Shown here: positions 63,395 through 64,000 of the stretch, in pieces
Numbering within the stretch: position 1 is the stretch's first letter
Layout of the letters: every line of letters starts with the position of its first letter
Source: Reticulitermes lucifugus
Lineage: Eukaryota > Arthropoda > Insecta > Blattodea > Rhinotermitidae
NCBI GenBank assembly: GCA_026260175.1
Contig: JAKCWW010001228.1
Location: 4,415-68,414 of the forward strand
Length of the DNA stretch: 64,000 nucleotides
Direction of reading: 5' to 3'
Notes under the pieces: model-generated
The model's input: only the letters and a program-made list of their open reading frames with translations
What the model was told of the DNA's origin: nothing
Database searches by the model: none
Position numbers and translations under genes: made by a program

Positions 63395-63568
63395 CAGTAA
63401 AACCCCGGTTTAATGTTCCTGCATTTAGTGAAATCCCGGATTTAGTGATGATTTTTTCATGTCCTGACAGTAGCTCCATATAAACAATGAACCTCCATTT
63501 AATGAAAACCTCGATTTAGTGAAATACATTATAATCCCCCAGCAATTCATTAAATAGGGGTTTTACTG
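63395..63568. mobile_element. 174-bp pogo/Tigger-like MITE
   Basis: The ends cagtaaaaccccggtttaat and the inverse 'attaaataggggttttactg' are flanked by TA on both sides. Internal 'ttagtgaaatcccggatttagtg' repeats the end motif. Well preserved. Confidence 0.85.
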
Positions 63569-63775
63569 TAATTCCAAATTGCTCTCCAGTTATTTGCTTT
63601 GGAGGTTCAGAAGAGTGGATTGATTAATGTGGAGTCAGTTGATTGAAAGTTGCATGGCCGAGGACTCACTCTACAATCAGTTTAACTCCAGTTAAGCAAA
63701 TTTATTCCCCACTGCAAGTGGCACATTCGAACTCCCATTAAAGTCAAAGCAAAATTGTGCCATTTAAGTTACTAA

Positions 63776-64000
63776 GGGTGGCCAGGATGGTGTAGTCTGT
63801 ATAGCGACTTGCTACAGGCTGTAAGAGAATCGAATCCCAGTGGGGACGAGATTTTCTGTGCCCATCCAGACTGGCCCCAAGGCCCACCCAGTCTCCTGTA
63901 AAATGGGTACTAGGTCTTTCCCAGGAGGTAAAGTGGTGGCTGGGGCATGGTGCTGATCACCCACCCCATCTAGTGCCGAGGTTGCAGATGAGTTGGAGCT
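63776..64000 (+). mobile_element. tRNA-derived SINE, family A, cut by window end
   Basis: ggccaggatggtgtagtctg (A box), gagaatcgaatcccag (B box), gagattttctgtgcccatcc, then 'tcttcccaggaggtaaag'-like body. The 3' end lies beyond the window. Confidence 0.8.

Overview
This is a eukaryotic nuclear window, AT-rich and repeat-dense, with small exons separated by long introns. The proteins and repeats point to an insect. The mixture of LINE 3' ends, tRNA-derived SINEs and a repeat that translates as a 'RFEAFTVVKI..FWVMT' peptide suggests a cockroach or termite relative (inference; not proven from this window). No bacterial-type operon, CRISPR array, rRNA gene or true tRNA gene was seen.

Three host genes are present. 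(1) Positions 1533-6210, plus strand: the last five coding exons of a PKA-family kinase of the Pka-C3/PRKX type; its 5' exons lie upstream of the window. (2) Positions 25565-16032, minus strand: a complete 10-exon gene for propionyl-CoA carboxylase beta chain (PCCB, 541 aa, mitochondrial). (3) Positions 26033-62987, plus strand: a complete 15-exon gene for cullin-3 (CUL3, 771 aa), with a 13-kb first intron and one GC-AG intron. PCCB and CUL3 are head to head, 467 bp apart, and probably share a divergent promoter. The three genes have unrelated jobs (cAMP-type kinase signalling, propionate catabolism, ubiquitin ligase scaffold).

The rest is introns and one 9.8-kb intergenic region (6211-16031) filled with decayed elements: RTE-like LINE fragments on both strands, at least four SINE families, mariner/Tc1-type transposase remnants, pogo-like and hAT-like non-autonomous elements, and many long palindromic (foldback) elements. 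Two foldbacks contain assembly gaps.

The most interesting signal is a recurring hammerhead-ribozyme core (CUGANGA - stem II - GAAAC, with pairing flanks) inside several palindromic elements, best at 27345-27389 (plus) and 60822-60867 (minus), with weaker versions at 54244-54285, 3145-3176 and 59508-59535. Hammerheads of this minimal kind are known from Penelope-like retroelements; that origin is an inference here. Two other palindromes (22463-23520 and 43725-45002) are inverted duplications of transposase-derived DNA.
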